DNA from: Pogonophryne albipinna
Lineage: Eukaryota; Chordata; Actinopteri; Perciformes; Artedidraconidae
Reading direction: 5' to 3'
DNA: 64,000 nt
Assembly (NCBI GenBank): GCA_028583405.1
Contig: CM053246.1
Coordinates: 23,098,412-23,162,411, forward strand
The position numbers were made by a program, and so were the translations under genes. The notes below the pieces were generated by a model that worked only from the letters and a program-made list of their open reading frames with translations, did no database searches and was not told the origin of the DNA. This document shows positions 1 to 15,156 of the stretch, piece by piece. Position 1 is the stretch's first letter. Every line of letters starts with the position of its first letter.

Positions 1-3000
1 AAAATACATGAAAAGATCTCAAATTGAAGAGCAAGGCTGGCTGGTGAAAGTAATCTTAGTCAAGCAGATTATGGTTTAATGTTTCTGTTGAGATTGAGCC
101 ATAGTCTTGCATCATGTCCACATAGCATTGGCAAAAATATCTGAAGCTTACTGGGCAATGTTTGGGAGACAACAATATTGTAGTGTAAATAAAATATCAG
201 CATCATCACAGAAATCTGCACTGAGGAATTTAAATGAGCCATTTTTTAAATCAAAGTAGGGGCACTGTTACTGTGGTAAAGTCACACATTTCACTTCCTG
301 TCTGAGGCTTTCTGGAGGCAGTGTACTCAGCCTGCTTTTGGTTGTAAAGCTTCTGCTGACACTACAATGGATGTATTTTCTGGGACAACATGGAAAAGTG
401 TTTTTAAGAGGTGACAGTAGTGGACGTGTGTGTGTGCTGTGTGTGTTTGTTGGTTCGTGGTCATGGTGGGCAAATACACTCTCTGAGAGAGAGTCTGTGT
501 TTAAGAAGTGCTGTGTGAATTATTGAGAAGCCCTGAAGGTTTTCCTGGCTGCCAGATCGGTATTTCTTCCCATACAGTCGTGAGTCGGGTGTACTGTAGT
601 CACTCTTAAAAAGTGAAACAAGCTGTATCCAAACTGCACTGCAGACTTAGCAGGACAGGAAACTTAACTCCAGCTTCTGCTTTCAGCGTCAGGCAGCTTT
701 TCTCAAGATCTGCCATGATCAACCAGCTTCAGTTGAAGAACAGATTTCAGTCTCCTCATGATGGATGGTGTCTGGGAGAGGAAGATAACTTATCAGCCAC
801 TTTTACCCATGGATGTGTTAAACACAGATTGCCATATATGAATGACATCATAAGAACATGTAGGTCTGTGTGGATTTTGATGCAGCTTTAAAATCTACTG
901 TACATAGAGTTAGAATGGTATAGCGAATAGCTGTATCAAAATGTGCGGTTCTCATACCATGTATATTCGCTTATCTATGCGTATTGGAAACAGTATATAT
1001 GTGTGTGTGTGTGTCTGTGTTTTAGTGTCTGATTGCGTGGGTGTGCACCTAGTATGTTAATTATCCTAGGAATTATTTTAAAAAGCTCACAGCTGATGTT
1101 TAAATGTTTGAAATTGTTTATTATAAGAATAATATTTTTTTGAGGTGGTTATCTCACTGCGATGTAATACTGTGAGAATCCTTCTAGACATTAAACCTTA
1201 AGGTTTATCTCGACTGGAGAAAGGATTTGTTGTTAGATCAAGGGGAATCAACATTAAGCCTTGCTACTACCGTAAATACTAACAACATTAGCCCTCGCCA
1301 GCATCAGGTAAGCCTGAGCAGGTATTATTTGTTTTTCAGTTGCTGAGGTTTGTGAATATCGCTGTGGCGTAATGAGAGGTGATGTGTGGCGTGCAGATGT
1401 GAACGAAGCTAAGCTGGGAGAGGATAAGGCCAGCGAGAGGAAGGCTTGTTGGCAGAGCCGCAGGCCTCTGGAACATAAATGCTGTTATCTGCTAACGTTG
1501 CTCTTCTGCTGCTGGCTGCTGTATCTGTGGTGACTCATCAGAAACACACAATACACACAATTATAGAGACACAATTCCTGACTTTATCAGACTGACAATA
1601 AAAGCGTGCACACACTTAAAATGATGCCCATCGCCATTAACATACTCAAATACAGTTGGATATGCGTGAGACATGCACACAGACAAATACAAACCTCTGT
1701 GTTCTTACAAAGACACAAATGGACATTGACGAACAAAAACGCTTACCATAGAAAAGCTTGTGTTTTGTAAAACAGACTGACTCCAAATTACATTTTCTTT
1801 GCTGTAATAGAGATTGATAAAAAGGTTATGTGCAAGAAAAACATTTGGAAATGTGAATATTTGTATTCTTGTTAAAGGAATAAACCTTCCCTTGTATTTA
1901 AACATCTTCTTTTGTACATTTCCATCCCTTTATCATCATTATCAACAAGCAAATTGTTATCATTTTTCGATGTGATGCCCTTTTCTGTAGCAATCTTCTT
2001 ATCTAAGCATTGCTTGAAGCTTTAATCCAACATTTACACTTGCAAAAAGCAGTTTTTCTAATTCCCTTCCCCAGAGCGAGCTGCAATACGGTCCGTAGCT
2101 CACAAACATGCACAAGCAACGAATATTAAAAAAGTTTGAGGTTACAAGACCCAGATAATATTCCTGTGGCCTGAAGTGAACATGGAAGAAAAATATGCTG
2201 AAATATATATTCAGTCTGAATAAAACATATCACACTTCTTAGTGCTGACATCAACACTTTCAACTGGAAGTTATTACATTTCGTTATATGATCGTAGTCA
2301 TTCACTGGCTGCCCCTTGTGTCAGCTGTCCTCATCTCATTCATTTATCAGAATGTCTTTATAAACACAATACAAGATATCATTTATTTGTACTTGCACGT
2401 GGTATTATTTATTATTGTGTGATCGTAATCATTTTTATTTAGTTTGTTTTTGTTAAAGAATGGAGACATACCATGCGCAACAAGGTAATATTTATCTCAG
2501 AACAAAAGGATTTTAAGGCTGCTTAATGGAAAGAGTTGGATGCGGTGTCAAACCTTTCTGTTTGATTTGTTGTATAACCTTCTGAATTTTCCAGATTTGT
2601 TCATTTTTTATCAAATTGTTGTTTATTACAGTAACATAAATGACTAATGCAGAGAGATGAGAGGGGACCTGAGCCAGTGTTTGTCCTGAAAGCCTCTCTC
2701 CTTCTGTGTGTCTGCCCGGCTGTTGGCAGGGTTTAGTTACAGTCCGGTGAGGTGAAGGTCATAGGTGAGGTGTTTTTTTGCACAGCCATGTGCTGAAATG
2801 GCCTTGAGTTACACTCTCAAATTCACACCTACTCCTTTATTGTACGGCTTACGGAAAAAGAAGTGGTGCTCATGCTGGATTATTTCTAATTCATCAATTT
2901 TCACAGGAGTGGGAAAGGCTTGACAAATGACAAAGACTTGACTGGTGAAAGTTTTACAATCGGCAGACCGACTGTTCGATAGGGGGCAATGTTTTATTGC

Positions 3001-3280
3001 AACATCATTGACTTAGTGCCGAGTAATATATTGATATCATATAGATATGGTGATGACTCTGATGAGACCTATTTTCTTTGTCTTAGATGTTGTGTTGTAA
3101 GTGTTGTAATATGGCACGTTGCCTTTTGTTTCAATAGCTGCATTACAGGAAAGTGATGTCATTGTCTGAACTCACTAGACTGCTTTTCTATTATTTAGCT
3201 TTAGCCACCAAGTCCTTTTATCCACGTTACTGATTGTTTATCAACAATATTGTTGTGTTAATTAATATTTATTAAAGCAC

Positions 3281-3385
3281 CAAAAGCCCACCCTTCAATA
3301 TTGTTGCAATATCAAGATTGAGGTATTTGGTCGTAAATATTGTGTTTTTATTTTTATTTTCTCTGTCGCCCAGCCTTAGTTTGAC
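3281..3385 (-). mobile_element. degraded hAT-like transposon end
   Basis: The segment has repeated CAATATTG/ATATTG words and ends in GTCGCCCAGCCTTA. This resembles the reverse complement of the CAGGGCTGGGCGATAT terminus common to many fish hAT-type elements. No matching second terminus or target duplication was found, so this is a remnant and the assignment is tentative. Confidence 0.35.
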
Positions 3386-6300
3386 ATTATTCAAGGAATA
3401 TAACAGTGGAAGTACATTAACATTTGTTTGATCCTTAGACCCTAGAGAAAAACACCTGAATCTATTTTACTTAAATAGATTAACTGCTACAGTAAGTAGT
3501 TAGGTGTCATGTACATTGTATAGTGCTTTAAAGTTAACAACCTCTAGTAATATATATTTAAAGAAATGAGCTGTGAACATGTACTGCCATTAGAGTAAAG
3601 TGGCCACAAAAGAAAAATTGCTAATTCAAAATTTGGTGGTTTAATTTCTTATGGACAAAAAAAAATCTACTGATATGTACATGTCCTAAGAGAAAGCTGA
3701 CATCTCATTAAACCCTAACGTTTATATTTGCTCCTGAGCAAGGCACCTCAGCAGCCTTGCATTCATCCTGCCAACCCTGTCATCTGTGGCTGTGCTCCCT
3801 CACTTTATTAACTGTCACAGATAAAATGTCTATGTGAATGTATGCTAATGTAATATTCCTGGTACATTACTCCCCCATAGATAGAAGCGGGACCATTTCA
3901 TTTCCTTTTATGAGGCTGCCGTGCTGACCAGCAGAATGGAGGAACAGTAATTACAGCGTCCCTGCTGTCCGCTGCCCTACACTGGGTCTGCGTTCAATGA
4001 TGCTGCTATGCTGCCAAGTGTGAAAGAGAAGCTGGCATATCACAGCACAGCAGAGGAGGAGCTGAGCAGCCATAATGACACCTCTGCAAACCTCGTAAAG
4101 CAGACAGACGCAGAGCCACATGCATGTTCTCCGTCAAGTCCCTTTTCCTGCTCAAGTTCTTCAATGGGAATCTCTCTAAACTGGACATAAATTAACTAGA
4201 AAATCAATTTGAGCCTTCCAGTTTGAAGTGCGAGCGAGTCAGTGGCTCAGTGATGAAAACTGTCCCCACAAAGCCAGAGGCAGTCGATTGTGATTGTCTC
4301 TTTATGTATTTTTCTACTGCATATTGTCCCCCTTCCTTTAGCCGCCACTGCAACAACAGGACATTTGGGAACTAAACTGAGTGTCTGAGTAATCAGTGGT
4401 CTGAAGTCCTTAAATGAATGGCTCTACCACACTAAAATAGTTTTATTTTGCTGAAGCCATGACGTAACATGCAGTGGAAATGCATGAGTTTAGATTAAAT
4501 GTACACCCAATAGTGATGTCACAGAGTCATAGGGTGCAACTCAACATCCCTTTCCTTCGTCCAGACCTTCGAATTTGTCCGGTCAAAGCTGGCTACATCC
4601 ATGTTGTGTTTTTTTACTTTGCTCCACTCCACTCTTAACACCAACCATCAAAGCAGTATGTTGGCATGGCTACACATCAGATTTTACTTTAAATGCTGTT
4701 AAAATCAGGGACATACTTTGGTCTCTAGTGACCAAAGCATTAATTGGTCAAAGAAAATGAAATCTCCTCGCTACAGAAATTGGTTGGAGGCGTTGAATGG
4801 AAGCAATGTCAGGCATAAGAGGGAATCGGAGTGTAAAGAGTTGGATATTCTGTCTGATCTACCACTGCTGGAAGGTGAGAAGGTAAACCACTGAAGGTCA
4901 GCAAAGGCCAGATGTACAGAGGGTTTTAAGTGTCTCTTTAATAAGCTGTGGTTCTGATTGTATGTGTGTCTATATGTTCAGACATTGCTTTGTACCTAAG
5001 GCATGCTGGAAACGACACCCAGTGGGTATAGACATGGCAATAAGTGGACTATGGATTATGATGATTGTCTACCCATTAAGTCGTGATGAGAGAAATGTTG
5101 CTAAGACCAGTTTTTTAAGGAAAACTAATATTATAATTACATTATCTGTGTAAACTTTAATGACTCTGTAGATTTGACCTAAGCCCTCATTATATTATTT
5201 GTCTCTTAATGTTGATATGTGAATTGTTTCCACTGTTGCAATCGTGTGTGCATTAAACACCATTTTGTTTAGCTGAAAACGTTGGTATCTGCTGTCCCTT
5301 CTCACAATGTGCTTCTCTTTTTCACAAAGGGTTGTGTACAATAGCAATGGCTCTGGAAATGTTTTAACCCTCTTTGAGTAAGCATCTAAAGGATGTTCAA
5401 AACAGTTTAAACACAAATCAGCAGAAACATCTCCTAATACTTTCTAACACGGTGAAAAACAATCTGTCAATATCAGATACATAGACTAGAGTATTGGCCC
5501 TGTCTGAACAAAACCAAATATGAGAAACACAAGTGCAGCTTTACCTTTCATGTTTGCTGAGCATTGCTGCAGGCTGCTGTGTCTATATCTGTTTAATATC
5601 TAAATGTGTTTGGGGAAGTTTATCCTGGGGAAATTGGCTGAGCACCATACATGTACAAGTCACCTGACCTGGGAGCTCACAACCTACTTCTGTTGGCCCC
5701 AGCTACAGGCCACAGCTACACAAGTACAATGCCTTGCATAAGGGCACTCTTTTGCTGTAGAAGGGTTTTTATTCCTAGACTTTCACCAGAAACTTTTTCA
5801 CTGATATTATTTCAGCTTATGGATTTTAAGACAATGTTTAATAGTTTAATATGCATTTGGTGTCACAGCGGATATGTGACTCTGATTTGTTAACAGCCAT
5901 GCACATGTTAAGAAGACATAATTCTATAGTTACCTTCTGCAGATTACCAAAAAATGTTCTAGTGCTAGAAATTAATACATATCAACCTAAGACAACAGTT
6001 GATTGGGTCAAATACAAATCATATCGTAAAAGCATTATTAATACAAATAATCAAGAAACTGGAAGCCTTTATCTAAAGGAGAAGTTAGGATATACTATAA
6101 ACATTCAACCAAAGGCATATTTAAAGTTTGAACAGTGGCAGCATTTGTCAAAATGAAACTTTATTGCATTAGTTGTGATCATAGAAGGTTCATTTTGAGT
6201 GACAATATTAGTAGAATCTGCAGCAGCAGTGGCTGTGGTTGTGACAGCAGTCATGGTGCAGTGGATGTCAGCTGGGCCCACAGCCATCCTACTGGCCCAG

Positions 6301-9300
6301 GAATCTGGTGATAGGAGCAGTATAGGCCTATATTGAAAGGCAGGAAGTTGAATTTGACGTGTGTGAAATTACAGATGGACCGTGATTAATGAACTTTTGC
6401 CTGCCATGTGAGTGAAGGTATTCAACACATCTTGAGTCACAGCAAGTGTGTAGAAAGGCTGAATCAGGAGCTGGCAGGCTGGAGTACAGTAGCCTGCAGA
6501 GCTGCACAAAGTACACCAGTCATAAAGCTGCCAGCAGCCTATACAGCATCAGAACATGGTCCAGATTGGACGGAGAAAAAGACTGAAACTGTGTTCCAAC
6601 TCTCTGTCGTCCTATCTCTCTCCATCCTCACAGGGGCAAAGGCGTTTTACCGCCTGTATTGATCATGTACTTTTATAGGGCCAAGAGGATCATTCTGGGG
6701 AGTGGTTCTTCACATTCATTGCATCCTTCGCCCCAAATGACCTCGAGCAAAATCAAGTAATTGAACTGAAATGTTCAGTGTAATCAATCTCTGCCCACTG
6801 GGCCGTAACTGCTGCAACAGCTCAAGAGAGAAGATGTGATAACGGCTGGTTTAGCTCCTATAGGTCCCTCAGTACATTAAGAAGGCTGTCAAGGTCACAT
6901 GTAAGCTTTAGCATTCTCGAAGTTGATGTAGTTATCACTGAAGCGTTATTACATCAAAAACATGCAGCCGGAAAGTAGTTACACTTTTTGATACAGTACT
7001 GATTTTTTGCGTTTTAACTTTAGCATTTTTACATTATACTAAAGTGACTTTGTTGCAAATGAAAACAGTAACATTTCAGGAACAAACCACTACCAACTTT
7101 GGCAAGTGCAGAAGATAATCTGAATGTTTTGTTGCAAAACCAAAGCAATTGTCCACACAGTTACCTGCCATACAGCTCAATCCACCCTGCCTAATCATTT
7201 CATACATTTGTGGGGTTCACAACATGGACAAAACAGCATAGACACAGAAGGTTTTGCTTCCAGTAACAGCACTTCAGCACCAAGGACAGTGCCCACACCT
7301 TTACAGAGGAGAAGTTCAGCTAATGTTACTTTCAAATAACATTAGTGATTTTACAGATGAGTAAGCTTTTTCAATCTGCTGTCATCCCCTTACAACAATA
7401 TATAAAACTGATCCAAACATTCATCCTGTAATTTAATTTTGCCACTGTGTGAAGTTTCCCAGTGGAGCTTTAACAGATTATGGATTTTTGTTTTGTCATT
7501 TTACTCTTAATTTTACCTTGACATTGAATAATCTTTATGAAAAATTAATACCACAATGTCTTAACCGACCCCCAACTACACCCACGCATGTGAACTAACA
7601 CACATGCACACTTACATGTAAACACACACACAGACGCCCACGCCGGGCCGCAACAGAGACGTTTGAGAGGAAACAGATAGAGGAAAGCCTTTGGAACGCC
7701 AGATAACAGGATTAGACAAATTACATTTCAACTGTGACCATGAATCCCATTTGGATGTGCCACTTGTTTTCTCTCCGCTCACAACAGCAGCTATAGAGCC
7801 GTGGAGTTTAGATGACAAAATGGAGGTTTTCCAAAATATGTGATGACATTTTGTGGGTTTTTTTATTTGGATTATTGCCTAAGTAGATTGGCTCTGGGTC
7901 TGAGCTGCTGCTGGGATCAACACCTGAAGTTGTCAGGAAAACTAAATAATTTCACTTAGAATGTAGTAAGTTAAAAATAACACATCTTCAAGCACTGCTC
8001 TAGGTTCAGGGCATGGATCGACATTGATGGAGGGAAAATTCTCAGCCCTTCATTTACCTTATCCACATTTTTTGGGACTCAAAAGCATTGCAAAAGCAAC
8101 CCACCATTTTTTATTTTGTCATTTTGGTTGGACAAGTCCGTGTAATAATCAGTTCTGAACAACATCAAACATTTCAAAAATATTAAAACCAGGATTAAAT
8201 AAGAATATACTTCTCTATTCTGTTTATGGTTTTCTGATCACAACATTTTGACTGACTGCTTTCATTTCCAAGGAAGATTCAAAGTTAATTTAATAAGCCT
8301 TTATCCAAAATTGAATAATATTTCTATAATTTTTCACATTTCTGCTTACATTGATGAGGGAGCAGGTTGGTGTCTTTCTCAAACATGCTTTGTTATGCAA
8401 AAACAAACACTGTTGGGATGGGTCCTGTGGCGTTTATGTTACAAGCATGGATTGTGTTTGTGGTGTGTTTTGTAGAGGAGAGACTGACACTGGCCGACTG
8501 CTGGTCTGAGCAATTTAAGATCCAAAGAATCAATCTTGTAAAAATCCTCCGGGGCAGTCAAGGTCCTTCAGCTGCTCCTGAAGACTGATGGCCGAGAGTC
8601 CAGAGGGAACACTCCATCAGAGAAGGAGAGGGGGAGATATTCCCATTACTCTGATTTGCCAAAAACAGCATATGGGAAACCTGCAGTTGTACTGCATGAA
8701 GGTTTTTTTGCCTACAAACCAAAACACTTTGGAAGAAAAAATAAATGGAAACAATAGAGTGCCAACAAATAAATACATCTCAAAATACAAATGGCTAATG
8801 ATAGTAGATGTAAAAGCTTTAAAAAAGAAACCCTGATCCCTGATATCTCTTGCACTCTCCTTGTGTTAATGTTAGCTCTTTCAATTTGCTATCTTAACAA
8901 ATTGATTCAGACCAAAACTAAACCAAAATAGTTGAGCACTCATCTTACTCTTATTGTTTCCTCTGGGGTCTTGTCAAGGTTGGCAACCAATCAAACATTT
9001 CGTTTTTCACCTGTCTTTCAAATGAACAACAAATACTGCATCGTCCCAAAATCGAACACACCATACCGTGAGTATAGTGTATCAAGATGTAATATATGAT
9101 GGAAGATTTACAAACATCAGCATCACTGACAGCCTCAGGGTACACATGCTGTAAACCAGCTGAGATGACTGACAGGTGTCAGTGATGTAATTTGAACATT
9201 GAACATGATGGGATTGAAAAATGTGTTTTCTGCCTCAATGCCTAAAATGTTGCATTATAAAGACAAGACAACAACAATATGTTTGCAACTTCTTTAGATA

Positions 9301-9451
9301 CATCTATAGCCTAAAGGAGCTCATAAATGATTGGATCAAAAGACCCCTTAAATATGTGAATCCTTAAAGACATGAGCGGTTATCTTTAATATGATGTATA
9401 CAGTACTATGTCATTTTATAGTGAGTTATTTTGCATGTGTTGGTGCTTTCA

Positions 9452-9492
9452 ATGTTTTTTGTAAAGCACTTTCAATTGCCTTGTTGTTCAAA
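9452..9492 (+). repeat. fragment of a retrotransposon 3' tail
   Basis: The words TTTTTTGTAAAGCACTTTC and AATTGCCTTG match the tail of the inserted element at 17056-17161 with few differences. The TATATAAATAAA end is missing. It is probably an old fragment of the same non-LTR family. Confidence 0.4.
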
Positions 9493-10537
9493 CGTACTTT
9501 TTAGGATTTACTGATTTATGTGGTGATGCATGACTACATGTCTGCCTTGGTGAGTTTTGTATTTGTGTGAGAGAGTCTTATCAGTCTCTTCAGGCAGTAT
9601 TGGGGATTGAAGACTGCTCTAATCTGGACCCAGTAGTGTCTGATCCAGCTTGTTTTGCCTGCACTCAGCAGCACACTGTGTGAGTGTGTACTGATGAACA
9701 TATCTCATTTTTCTCTGTAGTTTGTCAAATGAAGTGAACTCAAATTGATCTAACCACCAACTTCGCCTGAAAGAGCTTGCAGAGCAACATGTAAAGAGGA
9801 AGAAAAACAGATCTGTTATTTTGTGTCTGAGTTAGGGATGACGTGGTGACAGCGGTGACTTCATTTCCATTTGGAGTACAAGTCACCGCGCTGGCATTAA
9901 TTATGAAAAATGGTTTGGTGTACCGAGTTTCAGGTTGCATGCACTGGAGAGAGTTATGATGAATGATGTTAAGAGAAATCTGTTGGCTGCCATCCCCTTT
10001 GGTCCCTACAAATAATTGAAGGCAAGTGTACTTTCTGACAGAAACATGGTTTATGAGCTTGAGACCGCAGTACTGCCTCCTTTACTTCTCGTCAGACTGT
10101 CAACATTTGTGTGTGAATGAAAAAACGAATTCAGCTTCTCTTAGCACTATCATATACATACATGCGTTTGAGATCTTTAACACATCTTAGGAGCTGTTGT
10201 GTGATTCGGTATGGTCTTTTACATTTTTGCTGACTTGAGAATGGTCGGGGCAAGAGGAACAAGTGGCCATTTTCCTAATCCTTCAAAGACATTACTGTAT
10301 CTATTGGAGTTCTGTTTTGCCATGTATTTGTGAGAGATTATTGTCTGTTCTGTCAGCGCCACCTTGTGGAGAATATGTGTAAAGCTTCTTCACTGAAGCT
10401 TATATTTTTATATAATACTATTCTTTCCAATTCCTCTCTCCTCAGATATGTTCATACAGTGTGGCAGTCCTCTCACCTTTGACCTCTAATGAGACTTCTC
10501 CTCACCCGTACAACCTTTAAACACTCTTCTGATGTAA

Positions 10538-10613
<76 letters not shown>

Positions 10614-10620
10614 GCCTGCC

Positions 10621-10675
<55 letters not shown>
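10538..10675. repeat. (TGTC)n tetranucleotide microsatellite
   Basis: About 34 tandem copies of TGTC, interrupted once near 10613-10622 by two TGCC units. The resulting frame of repeated Cys-Leu-Ser-Val residues is a by-product of the repeat and not a gene. Confidence 0.97.
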
Positions 10676-11360
10676 GTTCCTGCCTTTCTATTATATATAA
10701 GTCAAAGGAACCACCTTTTTTCTCTCCTCAGGTGTTAAGCAACTTTGCTGAACGTGAGTATGACAACAGATAATAACAGTGTGGTTTACTCTGTAACATT
10801 TATGCCTCATGGTAAATGCATGTTTTATATATGAATTATTGTGAATCCGCCCAGTAACCAGGATCCGATTCTAAATGTGATGATCTCCTCCTTGAATCAT
10901 GCTACCCCCCTCCACCAAGTTTCATGAAAATTGTGCCTGTAGTTTTTCCATTTATCCGTCTCACGCAACAATCATACCAAACCAAAAACATTACCTCCTG
11001 TGGAGGGTATAAAAGGTATATTAGGTTTACAATTATCAATATAAATATTACATTTTCTTTCTGATTCAGTTTCAGTTTTGCAGTTAGGAGAGTTGTCTGC
11101 TGTAGGCTATTACCTGCAATAATGCATGCTTGTATCAAAGACACTTTTCATGTTCTTCACATAATTCTCTACACATAATTATAGAATGACCTTTTGAGTT
11201 TGTTCTATTAACGTTCTAACAGAGAAAATATATTCCAGCACATTGCGTCTGTGTTTACTGTGATGCTGACCTTTGCATGATTTGATTGAAAGTCAAATTT
11301 GCTGTTGTTGCTGGCGTCTCTTGTTAATGATGTCACTTCCTGTGCTTGTGTCAGAGTTTG

Positions 11361-12489
<1,129 letters not shown>

Positions 12490-14060
12490 CCACTCTGAAA
12501 AAAGGAAATCACACCCAAACACACCCCTAATTTCACTTCCACAAACTCCAACAGCTCTTCTCATAAGACCACAATATAATGGATTATATGTTTGTGGAAG
12601 TTATCACATTTATTTAAGGATTGGGGGGATTTAAGGGGGTTTAAGACATCAACTGCTGAAGATTCAAGTGTGACAAACAGGGATCCCTTTCAAACCTAGT
12701 TCCTAACTTTATATCCTTTCATTTGAAGTTTTCACTATGATAGTAATTATGTAATTGATTGTAGATAAAACTGTAGGTTTCTTGTGAGAACACGTCTCTT
12801 TATGCTCCGACATAAAGGGTCTAGTTGTAAACTCGTAATCTGTCTGTTGACTGTTACTGTCTTTACTGACTGAGGGCTATTTTAGATAATTTAAGCTACA
12901 CATCTCCCTTATGACTGCCAAAGGACAAACATGTAGTATGATAGAGTGTGTAGTAAATATAAAACACGTTTTCATGATAGGCAAAATGGAGACTGAAATA
13001 CATTTGTAAAAGTTATAAGAAGGAAAAGTCATCATCCCCTCTGCAGTTTTCTGGCTCTCTGGACGCATGCTTGAGTTAAAGGAGAAGGTTGTAGAGGATG
13101 GACGACTGGAGCTTACTCTATGCAAGCTGTCTGGCAAACTACTGCAGTTCTTTATCTCCAGTCATCACCTTTCAGCTTCTTTTGTCTCATCAAGCAACTC
13201 AATTATAGGAATATTGTAAGCATGGTGGACTCTGAGGAAGATATGACAATGCTGCACATGTACATATACATAAAAGCGATTTAAAACTGGATCATGAATA
13301 CAGTGGTTGTTTTGGGTTGCCAGATCCACACTGAATCCCCACTTTCTCCACAAAGGTGTAGGCCTGTGAACAAACAAGAATGGCAAGCTTGAAATGAACT
13401 GAGTAAATATCTCTTTTGACAGTGATGGAAAAAAGTCTGATTTGTAAATATTAACCAGAAAGCAATGAATGCATCTTTTGATCCCATTGTATTCTTGACG
13501 AAAACCATAAACCCCCTGGAATACAACATGATTTATTTTGATTGAGCGAGTGTGATTAACTACAGTAGTTTGTGCTATTTTGTCTACACACTCCTTATGT
13601 ACTCCTGTACTACTCTCATGTTGAGTTTTTGAAAAGCAAATAATCATGTAATTTAATTTTATGGTTTTTTTCATACTGTGAGAAGTCATAATACACATTT
13701 ATGTGATTTAAAACTGTTGCACAGTGCTCATTTTGTACATTACAATCACCCAGCATTGCTTGTCAGACAAAACATTATATTTAAATATTTCCTGTGATTT
13801 TTTCTATTTATATTTCAATCTATAACAACATTAACATTAAGTGAGGCTAAATAAGCAAAGCAAGAAACATTGAGGACTTGTGTAGTATAATGTTGGGTCA
13901 TGTTATTTTACAAGATTTCCAGAGAGGCCTAGTGTTGCCATTATAGCAATACACGAAAGTGCATATTACATTATTGGAATTCATTGATCAGAAGCTTTTT
14001 CATTTATTTTTTCTTACCTCATTTACTTAGATTAAATAAAAGTCAACTGCAGTGCCATTA
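12490..14060 (+). other. fam163a: probable fam163a 3' UTR
   Basis: Non-coding sequence after the stop with no recognisable repeat. The first good polyadenylation signal is an overlapping ATTAAA/AATAAA at 14031-14040. The 3' end is inferred, not seen. A 177-codon frame on the opposite strand (13165-13698) has no recognisable family and is not called a gene. Confidence 0.4.
14031..14040 (+). terminator. candidate fam163a polyadenylation signal
   Basis: ATTAAA and AATAAA overlap here, about 1.55 kb after the fam163a stop. No strong GT-rich downstream element is evident, so this is a candidate only. Confidence 0.35.
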
Positions 14061-15000
14061 CAATACACTATCTCAACAATTATTTTACAGAACTGTAGAT
14101 ATTTTTCTCTGGATTGACTTAAAGGATAAAAAGGAAAATTCATCACCAAAGGCTGACAAGTTTGATACGTCTAAAATCTCTGAAGAGAAATGAAACATAA
14201 AAGTAGTGTTTTTTTCATGTTGTTTCCACTACCACAGAGTATTCATTGTCATTTGTTTATTTAGGCATTGTATCAACTATATATTTTATTACTTACATAC
14301 TTAACCAGTTATCTTTAAAAACAGATAAGAAGATTTTTAGAAATGTGGTTGAAACAGATATTGTACCTGACGAATACAGAAACAATCATATTTGACAGTG
14401 TTAACTTTTGACTATAAAATATTTGTAACTGCTTGAAATGTCTCTTTGTGTGATGATTTACAATGCACATACATACACGTTATGTCCAATTAATATCACA
14501 TCCACAGTTTTATCATAAAGTTAATTGGGTGTAGTTGAATTGCTAAATGTTTACTAGAAAATCACTATATAAATGCAAACCCTTACCATAACTAACCATG
14601 AGCTCTGTAGACAGCATGCACTTTGACATTGAGCTTATGATTGTTATGCGGCAAACAACCACCATCAGATGCTAAAACTATTTATCAGAGCAAAACATTC
14701 ACTTATCCTATGTTTTTTTCAAAAGGAATTCTTCATTGTGAAGTATAAGCCTTGATACTGTGGCTCTCATGCAGTTGTCAGATCCAATTTGAATAAGAGA
14801 CAGATGTGAATCAACAGAGCCAATGCATACTTTAGCTCTTCTGTGTAAAATACAAGCCGAAATAGATGTCTCACTGTATTCATATGAATTTTTCCAATGT
14901 AATTATACAACAAGAAATGTGAATGTGTATACAACTATATAGCAAATGGGAAATGTTAAAGTCCAAAATAGAAATATTGCCCTGTAAAAATATGTAAGGT

Positions 15001-15156
15001 TGGTGCCAGACTCACAGCGCATGCGTGAATCACATTCCAAACCGGAAGGCGTGTCACTGAACTCCCGAGTGAATCATCTTGTTTAACATATACGATCTTC
15101 GCTGCAACTCTTCTGACAGCTACTACCAGCAACCAACTCCTCTACGCTCCTAACAA
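15001..15156 (+). promoter_or_regulatory. rabgap1l: rabgap1l promoter and non-coding exon 1
   Basis: A local island of CpG-containing sequence holds GCGCATGCGTGA at 15017-15028, a close match to the NRF1 palindrome. The ETS/GABP word ACCGGAAG follows at 15041-15048, and a GC box GGGCGGGG lies further down at 15272-15279. A TATA-less promoter with NRF1 and ETS sites fits a broadly expressed gene. A consensus splice donor, CTAACAA|gtaagt, sits at 15157, so exon 1 is probably non-coding and ends at 15156. The next exon, with the start codon, begins at 20808. The transcription start is not determined. Confidence 0.6.

Larger units (their letters stand above)
1..11354. other. non-coding region upstream of fam163a coding exons
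   Basis: I find no open reading frame with recognisable protein similarity on either strand; the short frames present have biased or random-looking composition. The region is AT-rich, poor in CpG and mostly repeat-poor. It may be intergenic, or it may hold the non-coding first exon and a long 5' UTR intron of fam163a, because the first fam163a coding exon begins behind a splice acceptor at 11354. I could not place that first exon by eye. Local items are a degraded transposon end near 3281-3385, a retrotransposon tail fragment near 9455-9490 and the TGTC microsatellite at 10538-10675. Confidence 0.6.

Noticed and set aside
10489..10773. 94-codon frame rich in Cys-Leu-Ser-Val
   Set aside because: It is the translation of the TGTC microsatellite.
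13165..13698. 177-codon frame on the minus strand behind fam163a
   Set aside because: No recognisable domain, composition typical of AT-rich non-coding DNA, antisense to the probable fam163a 3' UTR, no splice or promoter signals seen.
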